Origin: Chara braunii
Taxonomy: Eukaryota > Streptophyta > Charophyceae > Charales > Characeae
Direction: 5' to 3'
DNA: 28,978 nucleotides
Assembly (NCBI GenBank): GCA_003427395.1
Contig: BFEA01000100.1
Coordinates: 2,102,785-2,131,762, forward strand
The notes under the pieces are model-generated. The model was not told where the DNA came from. It saw only the letters and a list, made by a program, of their open reading frames with translations, and did no database searches. Shown one piece after another: positions 9,136 through 19,310 of this stretch (its first letter is position 1; the number at the start of each line of letters is the position of its first letter). Position numbers and translations under genes: made by a program.

Positions 9136-10698
9136 AAAGTTTGGGAGAGAAAGGGAGAGTAAGAGGGGTGGAAAAGAAACAAGGGAGAGTGGTGGGTATC
9201 TCAGTAGCAATCCCGTAACATAGGCGTTCTTGGCCTCCTAGGCCTTCTCGGCCTTATAGGTTTTTTGCTAGTATTCATGTTAGCGAAGAAGTGAAGATGG
9301 TGTCGGATGGTAGCGCAGACAGAAGGAGCAAGACGACATCCGAGAACTCGTCCTGCTGTTCGCGAGATCCCGAGCCAGCTGCCTCTGGCGCAAGTCTGGA
9401 TATCCTCCGATTGACACTTGGTGTTAACATAGCCCTTCGCTAAACTGCTCTCCACACGCACAAAAGCGAAAAATCATGGATGTGTATCCTTCCTTGTTCT
9501 AGCGGGACACATGGGCCTTTTCCTTGTTCTAGCGGGACACTGTGTTCTTGCACATGTCGTGTCCCAGTTCGTGGACAACTTGACACTTGATGCGTGTAGC
9601 TGGGACAATGGGCCTTTTCCGAACCCGGGACTGTGGGCCACGTGTCCCAGGGGCAGGCCTGCCAGCAGTGCCAGGCCCTGGGCCACCACTGGTCACGTGG
9701 ATGACTAGACTGCAGTTTCGACCTCCGCACCACAACTTTTTTTGTGCAAAGCCCAGTTCGAACTGCATTTCAAAATTCCTGCCTGCCTGAATTAACTCAG
9801 TCTGCAGAAACCGTGCCGGGACTGCATTAAATTTTAAAAGCCATTTACAAAGTTAACTTAGTATGTAATTTTTTTTATTTTTTTTTTTTTGGTCCACACA
9901 GGCTTGGCGCCCTGCTGTACTGTACAGTTGTGCACAACAAACATGTGCTCGAGGTAGCCTCCGGGCTTAGTACGTAATATGTTGCGCCCACAGTCAGCCC
10001 GCAGTCTAAGCTTCGTCGTCTGAAGTCAAATTTCTGTTGAATGTATGTCTGTCGTAGAGGCCGGCATTTTCTCAATGCCGCCGTTTACAGGCAGCCCGCA
10101 GTACAACAGCCCCACCGAGGGGGAAGGAATAACAAGTTGCTGAAGAATTACTACCCTACTCTCCCAAGTATCCAGTGCCTATGAATGACTACTTGATAAT
10201 ATTGGCCCCGTCCATTAGACGTTATCTTAATAAGCTGTTAATTAGGATGGGAACATTCACACTTCCGCAATGCAAGCACTGCTGCCAGCAGTGCCAGCTA
10301 CCAGACGAAGAGGTTTGTACGTAGACCCGCAAACTTAACTCTTTTTTATTACTCTATAGAATTATTTTTATTTCTCTTTTTTTTTTTGTTTATTCCCCCT
10401 CTCTGCAGTGCTGCCGTGCACCATTGATACGACAGGGAGAAAGGATAAAAAAGGAAGATGGTAAAAAAAAAAAAGAGGAAGATGGAAAAAAAACACGAGG
10501 AAGATTGGTAGAAAAAGAGGAAGACGGTCAGTCGCCATCTTCCTCTTTTCCCCTTCGTTCTTGGGAGACTATAACTACAATAAGGAGTACTAAGGACAAT
10601 ATAATCCTGAATCCCTTCTCGCGAAAGAAGGGAGCAAGCAGTCAAACAGATAGGAGAGAAAGAACCAAGCCCCCGCATTTGGCCACTCAGCGGCCGCA

Positions 10699-10753
10699 AT
10701 GGCGGATGGCTATGGCGATGACAATGGCGATGGCGATGGCGATGGCGATGGAG
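10699..10753. repeat. GATGGC hexamer microsatellite
   Basis: An imperfect run of GGCGAT/GGCTAT units. It lies in an open frame of low complexity with no domain, so no gene is called. 10754-10910 shows nothing else. Confidence 0.85.
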
Positions 10754-10910
10754 AGGATGACGCGGATCTTGGTTTTGTCCTCCGACATGGAAGTCAAAGC
10801 TTGCTGGTCTATTCGAATACATCACGGTGGTAAATCTGCAGACGCTAGCATGCTATGGCCATCGAGCAGGAAGCCATCGCAAGGAGCGAGATAATGCCGG
10901 TTGCGTGAAC

Positions 10911-11210
10911 GGTCGCTGTACACCGTGACCAGTCGTTCCACACCGCGACCGGTAACTTGACCCCGTCACTGGTCGTTTTGCACATCACGAACGGTCGCTG
11001 CACACCATGACCAGTCGTTCCACACAATGAAGGGTCACTGCACACCGTGACCATCCAGTGGTTCTATACCATGACCGGTCGCTGCACACTGTGACCAGTC
11101 GTTCCACACCTTGAAGGTCACTCTACACCGAAACCAGTCGCTCCGCACCATGAACAGTCACTGCCCACCGTGACCGGTCATTCCACAGAATGACCGGTCG
11201 CTGCTGATGC
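10911..11210. repeat. 20-bp minisatellite, about 15 units
   Basis: Monomers are close to GGTCGCTGCACACCATGACC, and every second one begins AGTCGTTCC. Unit ends GGTC and GACC are complementary, so most junctions form TGACCGGTCG-type palindromes. Related units recur at 11421-11500 and 11739-11895. Confidence 0.85.
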
Positions 11211-11420
11211 CCGAGTCCAATACGCATGCTGCAGGATGACCCTCTAGCCTCAAGCATGCAAAACATGGAGCCTCAAGTATGCAAAAAACTTTATAAAAAA
11301 AAAAACAGAAAACCGAAAAAAATACGTGAACGGTCTCTGCGCGGCGAACGGAGATCGTCCGACACAGATTCTACAGGACTATCAGGATGGTTGGCCATAA
11401 CATAGACCGCAATGCAGGAT

Positions 11421-11520
11421 GCCTGAACGGTCGCTGCAGATTGCGACCGGTTGCTGAAGACTTTCGGAACGAGCACGCCCACAGCGACCAGTCCGCATAG
11501 CTAAAAGAGACCGTCCGACG
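11421..11520. repeat. Second block of the 20-bp minisatellite
   Basis: Contains GGTCGCTGCAG and GACCGGTTGCTGAAG units followed by a GACTTTCGGAACGAGCACGCC tail. This tail recurs in diverged form at about 11836-11870, so the unit plus tail was duplicated as a larger block. Confidence 0.7.
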
Positions 11521-11588
11521 CAGATCCTCCATGGTCTGCACTGTCTACTTGGACAAACCCGTCCCCATCAACAAGCCCTTCCGCTACG

Positions 11589-11691
11589 CTCTTCCCCCGA
11601 ACACAACGCAACCCTGATAACGAACGATATACAAGCTATCCTTCCGGTCCTGTGCAGCCATAACGAGGGTGCGTTGTGCTCGGGGGAAGAG
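11589..11691. mobile_element. Short MITE-like inverted-repeat element
   Basis: The first about 28 bases (from CTCTTCCCCCGAACACAACG) pair with the last about 27 (to TCGGGGGAAGAG) with two or three differences. They are separated by about 48 bases. TAC occurs near both outer ends and could be a target duplication, but that is too short to rely on. No coding capacity is seen. It sits between two blocks of the 20-bp minisatellite. Confidence 0.5.
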
Positions 11692-11738
11692 TACAGAAAG
11701 CACCACTGCAAGCTGCGAAAGCGGTTAATGCATATGAT

Positions 11739-11895
11739 GACCGGTCGCTCCACACCATGACCGGTCACCGTCGCTCCACACCACGACCGGTCGCTGCACA
11801 CCATGACGGGTAGCTCCACACCATGACCGGTCGCTGAAGACCTTCGAAACCGACACCGCCACCAGGACCGGTCTGCCGAGCTTACCAGACAGACT
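11739..11895. repeat. Third block of the 20-bp minisatellite
   Basis: About five units of GACCGGTCGCTCCACACCAT type followed by the shared tail (GAAGACCTTCGAAACC...). It ends just before the stop of the STIG1-like gene, so it forms that gene's 3' flank. Confidence 0.8.
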
Positions 11896-11920
11896 GTCAG
11901 AGGCAGAGACTCGGCAATGA

Positions 11921-12574
11921 TCAGTACGGACGGCATCGTCCAGCTATGCATACTCGTCCCCGTGGGCAGGTCCGTCCGCAGCCTCCACAGTTGTTGGAAT
12001 TCGACCTGGTGTTAACACACGAACCACCGCAGCAGCTGCTCCACCTACCATTGCACGTTGCTCCGCATCTACCGCAATCAGAATTGCTATTTGACAGATT
12101 AACGCAGCTGCCCCTGCAGCAGCTACGGCCCGATCCGCAGCTGTTCCCACACCCCCCACAGTTCCGGGAGTCGGTCCTGACACTCACGCACGAGCTGCCG
12201 CAGCAGGCCTGACCGAAAGGACAACCACGTCCACATCCGCCTGAGGGTCCGCAGGATCGACGGCAACTGCCATTGCAACACTGCAATCTGCCCGGGCACC
12301 TTCTCCCGCACCCGCCGCAGTTGTTCCGGCTGGTCTGCAAATTTCGGCACACACCCCCGCAGCAAGATGATCCAGATGCGCAGGCAGGGCGGCAGCGGCC
12401 ACCGAGCAACCCCCTTTCCCCAGATACGTCTGCTACCTCCCCTTGCTCCCCCACGACCTCCAACTCCATCTTCTCATTGACGTCAGCCATCGCCAAGATG
12501 GCCATCGAGCAGATCACCATCACCACAACAACACCTATCATCAGAGGAAAGAACGAAACTCCTTTCCTCTCCAT
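11921..12574 (-). CDS. Secreted STIG1-like cysteine-rich protein
   Basis: Predicted to act outside the cell. Numbered from the ATG at 12574, about 217 residues: a basic start (MERKG), a hydrophobic segment at about 8-30 (PLMIGVVVVMVICSMAILAM) fitting a signal peptide, then an acidic propeptide-like stretch to about 55. The rest is six Cys-rich modules of the pattern CCxGxCVN...NCGGCGxxC, e.g. SSCCGGVCRNLQTSRNNCGG and SCCRGSCVNLSNSNSDCG. This repeat is characteristic of the plant STIG1 family (stigma-specific protein 1), whose members are small secreted proteins. A GTG two codons upstream is in frame but ATG is the better start. The frame is intact and without introns. The second module is shortened. 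The 5' flank is a CT/GT/GA microsatellite starting about 15 bases upstream. The function in this organism is unknown. A snake-toxin-like or metallothionein-like role is not supported by the spacing. Confidence 0.8.
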   Translation of the reverse strand: MERKGVSFFPLMIGVVVVMVICSMAILAMADVNEKMELEVVGEQGEVADVSGERGLLGGRCRPACASGSSCCGGVCRNLQTSRNNCGGCGRRCPGRLQCCNGSCRRSCGPSGGCGRGCPFGQACCGSSCVSVRTDSRNCGGCGNSCGSGRSCCRGSCVNLSNSNSDCGRCGATCNGRWSSCCGGSCVNTRSNSNNCGGCGRTCPRGRVCIAGRCRPY

Positions 12575-12580
12575 TGTCAC

Positions 12581-12812
<232 letters not shown>

Positions 12813-12995
12813 GGCAAGAAGGCTGCTTATAGGAGGAGGTGGGCAAGAAGGCAGCTGAGAGGGGCAGCTGGCCAAGAAAGCTGCTAAGAGGGAGAGGTTG
12901 GGTAAGCAGGCTGCTGAAAGGGGTAGGTGGGCAAGAAGGCTGCTGAAAGGGGCGTCTGAGCAAGTAGGCTGTTGAGAGGGACAGGTGGGCAAACG
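12813..12995. repeat. Minisatellite of about 31-33 bp, six units
   Basis: Units read GGCAAGAAGGCTGCTGAAAGG plus a G-rich spacer of about 10 bases, with substitutions. It directly follows the compound microsatellite. Several frames are open through it only because of the repeat. 12996-13487 shows no gene, only short ATCAATCGATC repeats near 13145-13195. Confidence 0.8.
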
Positions 12996-13487
12996 GCAAG
13001 GTAAATGGCGAGGGCAAGGCAGCGAAGGCAGGCGGGCACGAATAAACGAAGAGTTTGTCGTCCAGACAAGCGATCCAGACCCAGTCAGAGGCGACAGCGA
13101 GTGAGGACAGAGATCAAGATGAGACAAAAAGACACTGGTTGTCAAATCAATCAATCGATCATAGGCGGCTCTCCCATCGATCAATCAATCGATCGATCAT
13201 ATGCGTCTCTTGGCCCACAAATCCTTTTTCGATTACGCTCACCTCTGCCTCTCTCTGCATACCACCACTTCAGATCAATCACAAGCTAATCTCCGTTCGT
13301 ATAGTGATTCAACCACAAAGCCGATCTTCCCCCGAAATCTTGGCGGCCTCCTCGACTCGTCTCGCTGCCCACAGATTGACGACCAGGCTAGCTACTCAGG
13401 GGGTGCAACAAGACGGCTCTCCCCGCAGCCTCTGCCCCACCTCCACCAGCTGTTCAGGAGGTGGAAGATGACTTCCGGAGCAAACCC

Positions 13488-13655
13488 ACAGCTCGATCGC
13501 AGGCAGACGCACAGGGCCACAGGCGGCAGTGGATAGCTTCCGCACAAAACCCGCAGTTCGAGCGCATGCAGATGCAAATGCGGCAGTGTATAGCTTCCAC
13601 AGTAAGCCCCCGGCTCGAACGCAGAAAGATGCAAATGCCGCAGTCAGTGGAGAAG
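13488..13655. repeat. Tandem repeat of about 58-65 bp, three diverged units
   Basis: Units contain a GCTCGA(A/T)CGCA-type word, AGATGCAAATGC and CAGT(G)GATAGCTTCC. The third unit is shortened. 13656-14177 shows nothing coding; it is G-rich near 14060-14120. Confidence 0.7.
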
Positions 13656-14177
13656 GCAGTGACGGAGGAGGGAGAGGCAAGGAGCCTTTATAATAGGCTT
13701 TATTAGACAAGATGGCGGCAGCCGCGGGCAGCGTGACCCACGTCCCACGAATTGGGAAATCTCGCACATGGAGGTAGGACCAGGGATCGGACTGTCACCT
13801 GCTCACAGACCTGAATCTGATCAGGAAACTCTATAGAGTGCAGTTGCAAGCCGCCGCCCTCCGCAGCCAGGGGACAGCTCACAGTGGCTTACACTCAACC
13901 GAATCGAACGCCCGGTCATTGTCGCCACATGGAGACTGAAAGGTGCCCCAAATACAGACGTAATGACCGGCCGTTCTGTCCGGGTGCAGGCGACGGGATT
14001 GGGCATAAGGAGCGCTTCTACCACGGACTAGAAGCAGAAGGTTTACGCACGTCACGATTGGAGGGAAGGGGAGGGGAGGAGGGGGGAGGCAGGGGAAACA
14101 GGGGGTGAAGGGGGGGGGAGATGTTGCTGCGCATGGCGATCAAAGAGAAAACTGGTACGGCGACCTTGGAGGTTCTT

Positions 14178-14868
14178 NNNNNNNNNNNNNNNNNNNNNNN
14201 NNNNNNNNNNNNNNNNNNNNNNNNNNNNNNNNNNNNNNNNNNNNNNNNNNNNNNNNNNNNNNNNNNNNNNNNNNNNNNNNNNNNNNNNNNNNNNNNNNNN
14301 NNNNNNNNNNNNNNNNNNNNNNNNNNNNNNNNNNNNNNNNNNNNNNNNNNNNNNNNNNNNNNNNNNNNNNNNNNNNNNNNNNNNNNNNNNNNNNNNNNNN
14401 NNNNNNNNNNNNNNNNNNNNNNNNNNNNNNNNNNNNNNNNNNNNNNNNNNNNNNNNNNNNNNNNNNNNNNNNNNNNNNNNNNNNNNNNNNNNNNNNNNNN
14501 NNNNNNNNNNNNNNNNNNNNNNNNNNNNNNNNNNNNNNNNNNNNNNNNNNNNNNNNNNNNNNNNNNNNNNNNNNNNNNNNNNNNNNNNNNNNNNNNNNNN
14601 NNNNNNNNNNNNNNNNNNNNNNNNNNNNNNNNNNNNNNNNNNNNNNNNNNNNNNNNNNNNNNNNNNNNNNNNNNNNNNNNNNNNNNNNNNNNNNNNNNNN
14701 NNNNNNNNNNNNNNNNNNNNNNNNNNNNNNNNNNNNNNNNNNNNNNNNNNNNNNNNNNNNNNNNNNNNNNNNNNNNNNNNNNNNNNNNNNNNNNNNNNNN
14801 NNNNNNNNNNNNNNNNNNNNNNNNNNNNNNNNNNNNNNNNNNNNNNNNNNNNNNNNNNNNNNNNNNNN
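14178..14868. other. Assembly gap (691 N)
   Basis: A run of undetermined bases. The right edge begins with a GT-rich tract (14869-14905), so the gap probably fails at a simple repeat. Open frames spanning it are artefacts. Confidence 0.99.
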
Positions 14869-15911
14869 GTGTGTGTCTGTCTGTCTGTATGTGTCTGTGT
14901 GTGTACGTGTTCGTCGGTGTGAATGTGCCTCTGGTGTCCAGAGTGCACAGGGGTCATTCTGCACATCGTCCCAGTTATAACAGTGCTTTTTTCGAAAAAA
15001 AAGCAGGTTGCTGACAACGAGCGAGATCCCTTCGCTTTACTGCAGCAGAGTTGGGCCATCTCCCAATAGAGAACTGTCATGGCAGACAGAGGGACAAGGC
15101 GATAACAAATAAGGGCACAGCCCTTCGTTTGGTGTCATCTTTTCCCTCTCTCGGCCTACGGTTTACCGGGCCGTTCTGGTTGACTACCGAAATAAAAGTA
15201 ACGACCAGGTGCGAAGCGAACAAAACTCTCTTTTTGACAAACAAAGCCTATTAAAGCTGAGGCTGGATCAAATTTCAATTGATTTTTTGCATAGAAAAAA
15301 TATTGCATAACAAAATAATCTATTGCGTGCTTTATCAACTTTACGCGAGCAACGCAGGCTTTTAGAGTCTGGACAAAGAAGAAAAAAGTACAAAGGCAAA
15401 TTTTGGTAATCGTACACCTACTTCAGACTTTCAGCCATATCTGTACGGATTACGAAATGAAATCGCTATTATTGATTTAGAACCTACAACATTCAGATTA
15501 TGAGCCTGACGAGTCTGCATCCCACGAAGGCGCGAAAGCGCGTAAGAATTTGACTGTCTTTGCGGATACCGCTATACATCTTTCTATGCTGATACCCATC
15601 TTTTTGATGTTTACTAGCTTTTTGTTGTTAACTTTGATTTTTCTTCTGATAGAAACACAGCAGTTTATCCTATCTTTTTATAAATGGAATGGTAGCAGCT
15701 TGGCTCCTTTGTGGTAAAAAATCTCTAAACACACGCAGCCAGGCACGATTTTAAAGGCGCGAAGCACTGCAAAAAGGTCAAAGCAACCTACGAGGACGTA
15801 GCATGTACAATTTTTGGAAAAACTTGTCACAGTGATCTCTTTTCATAACTACCCTGTCAAAATACACAAAAATTTGTACGGTTCGGAGAGGACTCGAGTA
15901 ATCACCAAGGG

Positions 15912-15923
15912 TATATATATATA

Positions 15924-15954
<31 letters not shown>

Positions 15955-15955
15955 A
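15912..15955. repeat. (TA)n microsatellite
   Basis: Nearly pure TA with one AAATAA interruption. The surrounding 14906-16190 is A/T-rich, and I see no gene or RNA in it. Confidence 0.9.
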
Positions 15956-16196
15956 ACAGATCTTCCGACAGGCAACCACTGTTCGTGCTGTCTCACGTGG
16001 GCCTCCTGGAGGTATTGCTGGCATATTACACGTGTGTCCCTTTTTACCTTGGGAAAATAATTCTTTTGGGTGAGCTCCACTACACAGTACACACCTATCG
16101 CAGATTCCGGTGCTTCGTTTTCTTTCCTTTTTTTTTTTTGTTTCTTTGGCTAGGGCCTCACCGCACTCTGCTGCAGTGCAATACAGAGGCGACGCT

Positions 16197-16236
16197 GGAG
16201 GGGTCGAGCAAGCAAGCTTACCCACCTGACCCCTCC
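16197..16236. repeat. Inverted repeat, 9-bp perfect arms
   Basis: GGAGGGGTC (16197-16205) and GACCCCTCC (16228-16236). No T-run follows, so it is not called a terminator. A short direct repeat (AAGTTTTTG with CAGA) lies near 16320-16341. Confidence 0.6.
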
Positions 16237-16569
16237 ATAACCCAGAATTTAATATGGTTATGGCCCGATGGACCACGGATCAGATATTAACCCACTAGTA
16301 CTCGGCCCCAGCCTTGCAGAAAGTTTTTGCAGAAAGTTTTTGTGGCTACAAGCAAAACTCAGAGGCGGCGTGCGGCCAGGCCCGCCGATTAAAAAAAAAA
16401 CCGGCGGCCTCCGAAGTGGTGTGTGTTTCATGCTGACACCCGCGGGCCGATATGTGGTGTTACAGTACTGGGGATCGTTCGACACTCATCGGGCGCGTAA
16501 AATCCCCGAAGAAATCATCGTTCCACTTAATCTTGGGGAAGAAAACGAAAAAAAAATGTGAAAACATTT

Positions 16570-16647
16570 CCTCGGGGATTCCTCGGGGATTCCTCGGGCT
16601 ACAGCCATTTCGAGGCGTTCCCCAAGGGACCTCCCGAGGTCCCTTGG
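16570..16647. repeat. CCTCGGGGATT direct repeats and a 12-bp perfect hairpin
   Basis: The word TCCTCGGGGAT occurs twice in tandem and a third partial time at 16570-16600. At 16622-16647 the arms CCAAGGGACCTC and GAGGTCCCTTGG are perfect with a 2-base spacer. 16648-17067 is G/C-rich and has open frames on both strands, but none with a recognisable domain. Confidence 0.7.
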
Positions 16648-17067
16648 AGGTCGAGCATCCGAAAGAATCGGGGCGTCGATGGCAGCTCCCTCGATGACAA
16701 TTTTCGACGCAGCTGGTCCATTGCTGTTCCTGGCGGCCTGTGGACGGACAACTCCGGTTCGCAATGGCTCCCGTCGTGGAATAGTCCGCCAATGGTCCCC
16801 TTGGGCCGCCTGCCGTCCTCCGTGCCGTCGAGAAGGGGCTGCCTTGCGTCGCTGCCCTTCGGCACCCGTGGGAAAGCGCCCAACGGTCGGCACATTCGAA
16901 TACTTCAGCCGGCCCCTGCTCTCCCGATTGCGCACTGTCTTCCGCAACGGAAAACGTTACGCTGGTTTTGTATGTAGCTGCGATCGGCCGTTTGCGGCAC
17001 TTACCCTCGCCGTTTCCTGGACGTCCACCGTTGTGTTCTAGCTGTTGCCGTCGTCGAACTGCGTTTC

Positions 17068-17223
17068 ATGGCCGACGTCTTTCAGAGGCTGCCGCTGCTG
17101 GTGCTCATCGTCCTCCTGCTCCTGCTGTTAGTTCTCTTCCACGTGTATTTCGTGGGCATCAGTCCGCGACGTGGCCGCAAAAGACGGTGTTCGAAGAAGG
17201 ACGTCAGTATGGAGGGGCGATAG
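17068..17223 (+). CDS. Small ORF with one membrane helix (51 aa)
   Basis: ATG at 17068 to TAG at 17221-17223. After MADVFQRLP comes a run of about 20 Leu/Val/Ile residues that would form one transmembrane helix. An aromatic stretch (FHVYFVG) and a strongly basic tail (RRGRKRRCSKK) follow. I do not recognise a family. It lies directly upstream of the acidic low-complexity coding remnant at 17224-18146, in a different frame, and could be a chance ORF or a displaced piece of that gene. Confidence 0.25.
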   Translation: MADVFQRLPLLVLIVLLLLLLVLFHVYFVGISPRRGRKRRCSKKDVSMEGR

Positions 17224-18146
17224 GTGATGTGCAGGTCTGCAGGGGATCAGGGCAGTGGCCAGCGCGCTGGGCAGAGCCTGTCTAGAACTTCAAGGCCGTC
17301 GGAGCAGCCTGGGTACGCGCACCTGCCACCGCACTTGCAGCCTCTGCCAGACACGTCCGACGAGGAGGAGGAGGAGAGACGCTCACGGACCGTGCCGCTG
17401 GGTACCGGGTCCACCAAGGAGTGGGCGGCTACAGAGCTCTGTGGAAGCCGCGGCGGCGGTTATGCCCAGTCGTACACCGAACTGCTCCGGCAGGGGCTTA
17501 GTGGCGATGAGGGCGAGGCGGCATCAATCTGTCATTCGTGCTGTGTAGCGGGAGGTCGTCGGCTGCGTCGTGAACGGTGATCATCAACAACCACGCCGAA
17601 GACGACGGTGGGCAGGTGACGGCTGTTGCGCGGTCGTCGAAGTCTCCAGCGCCGATCCGGGAGGCGTCGGGGAACAACAGGGATCCTCCGAGGCAGCAAT
17701 ACCGGACATCGTCTGTGTCAAGGGGTGCATCAGCTCGCCCCTGTGAATGCAGTCTCTGTCTCCCCTGTCCGCCAATTCCACTGCAGGCCGCCGTCGAGCC
17801 GAATGCCGGGAGACGGATTGTGGCATCGACGATGTTGGTGATGCACGGGACGGGAGGGAGGTGTGGGCAGAACAGCAACGGACGCTTCATCCACGGAGGG
17901 AGGAATCCATAAGTCGGGGGGTGCAGTAACGGCGGCGACGCGCCTGCGGTGAGCGCGGACGATCAGGACTGCAACGAGGACGACTTCGAAGGTGGGGAGG
18001 ACGACGCCGGCCGCGTATCGCTATTGAAGCAGCCAAAAAAAAAAATAAAAAAAATGCCGCTCTCCGTGAACTCCATGAGCTCCCGTGTCGTGAACTCCGT
18101 GAACTCCGTGAACTCCGTGACGGGTCTCCGTTCACAAACCCCGTGA
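17224..18146 (+). pseudogene. Broken acidic/Ser-rich low-complexity coding remnant
   Basis: Three open pieces join plausibly. 17224-17580 contains PPHLQPLPDTSDEEEEERRS and a Gly-rich segment. 17577-17912 is one base out of frame with it and contains SLCLPCPPIPLQAAVEPNAG. 17949-18146 is in frame with the second piece across a TAA at 17910-17912 and contains SADDQDCNEDDFEGGEDDAG followed by PKKKIKK. The acidic patch plus basic cluster resembles the N-terminal region of Myb/SANT-like nuclear proteins that I recall as abundant in Chara, but no SANT domain is present here and this recollection cannot be checked from the sequence. The end at 18080-18140 runs into tandem GTGAACTCC units, which break the gene. 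Confidence 0.35.
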
Positions 18147-18596
18147 ACGGTGAACGGGGGTACGGCACTGGCTCCGCCCAATGAGATAATTGCACAACAG
18201 CAAGCAAAGTACTGAAAATCTTCTATCCAGTGGGCCTATGGCCGACCCCACTCTCTTTTGGGGTTGACCATACCCCTAATGGATTGAAAAGATCTTGGCG
18301 GGAAGCTTCCTTTGCACCAAGTGTTAAGGAGACGAGGAGGGGAACCAAGATCTCCTTACTTTTTCGGGTAATACGTGTAAAAAAAAAAAAAAAAAAAAAA
18401 ATCGATGTGTTTTGAGTCTGGTAACTCTGGTTAGGTTTTTTATTTTTTTTAAATATTTTAAATGCTCAAAAAAAAAAAAAGGGGATGTAGAGCGGAAAAA
18501 AATCTACACCATTTTTTTTATTTTTTTTTTGTAAGCGAAAAAAAAATTTGCGGGCCACGTTGTACCTCGTTCTAACGCGGTATAGCGCGGCGTTGT

Positions 18597-18643
18597 AACA
18601 GGGGTTCAACGACCGTTGAACCTTTCAACGGGAAACCCCTGTT
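18597..18643. repeat. Nested, competing hairpins
   Basis: The outer arms AACAGGGGTT (18597-18606) and AACCCCTGTT (18634-18643) enclose GGTTCAACG/CGTTGAACC. CGTTGAA can also pair with TTCAACG further on, so two inner folds compete. A/T homopolymer tracts precede it (18380-18545). No gene is seen between 18147 and 18596. Confidence 0.75.
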
Positions 18644-18645
18644 GA

Positions 18646-18939
18646 ATCGAGTTTCGGACACACAGGAAGCAACCTAAGCCTCAGACCAATACTATTCTAT
18701 TTTACTATATGAGGCCGAATGCTATGGCATCTGACAACGGCCCATTGGAGACCATTGGGTCCTGATTGTTCCCTGCTGTTCAGGCCCTTCAGGGCACTCC
18801 TCCAACATCCACCATCACTATTCAGACAGACACTACAAACTCGGCCTCGGTGAAGTACCTGAGAAGGAGTCTTAGGAACAGAACTGATGTAAAGGCCTCG
18901 ATGTTTACTTTTCTAAAGCTCAGTAATTCTTTCCGTTGA
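18646..18939 (+). pseudogene. Possible coding fragment upstream of the second RT
   Basis: Open from 18646 to TGA at 18937-18939, apart from one TGA at 18763-18765; the candidate ATG is at 18709 or 18724. The second half (e.g. SVKYLRRSLRNRTDVKASMF) is basic and looks like protein. I do not recognise it. Its position just before the foldback repeat and the RT pseudogene suggests it may be the 5' part of the same element, but this is a guess; it may equally be chance. Confidence 0.25.
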
Positions 18940-19011
18940 ACCAGGTGAACAGGTTCCTGAGGGGCGGATTCTGCGAGATGAATCTGGGAGGAAAAAATGG
19001 GTAAACTGCCA

Positions 19012-19310
19012 TTTCGTCAAAATGGACTTTTTTTTTTTTTTTTGGAACAAAATTGAAACCGAGTTTTTTTTCGGGTCCGACGTTTTTAAAACGCTGGACC
19101 CTTCTGTATGTATCTAGACCTCGTTTCAGACCAGATACATCCACGAGGTCCCCCCTGGATGTCTCTGGTCTCAAGCTATGCCCAGATACATACAGGGTCC
19201 GGCGTTAAAAAACGCCGGACCCTCAGGAGCAGCAAAATTTAGACGAGTTTTCGGCCAAAAAAATTGAAAAAACTCAGTTTCAATTTCGTTCAAAAAATAA
19301 AAAATGTCCA
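19012..19310. repeat. Foldback repeat of about 300 bp with palindromic cores
   Basis: The left arm (19012-19150) and right arm (19150-19310) are imperfect reverse complements: TTTCGTCAAAATGGAC...GAAACCGAG against the matching end at about 19262-19310. Each arm holds its own hairpin, at 19073-19101 (GGGTCCGACG...CGCTGGACCC) and 19195-19222 (GGGTCCGGCG...CGCCGGACCC). TGTATGTATCT and GACATCCA words are mirrored between the arms. The right arm ends at the apparent start of the RT pseudogene. Confidence 0.8.

Noticed and set aside
8620-9223. Ser/Leu/Pro-rich and Arg/Gly-rich open frames
   Set aside because: Complementary products of a GA-rich tandem duplication, with no recognisable motif.
14052-15080. 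Open frames spanning the N gap
   Set aside because: They exist only because undetermined bases cannot encode stops.
15506-15545. Second hammerhead-like core (CTGACGAG...CGAAGG)
   Set aside because: GAAG replaces the needed GAAA, stems do not pair, and no retroelement is adjacent. The nearby GCGC-GAAA-GCGC is just a short hairpin.
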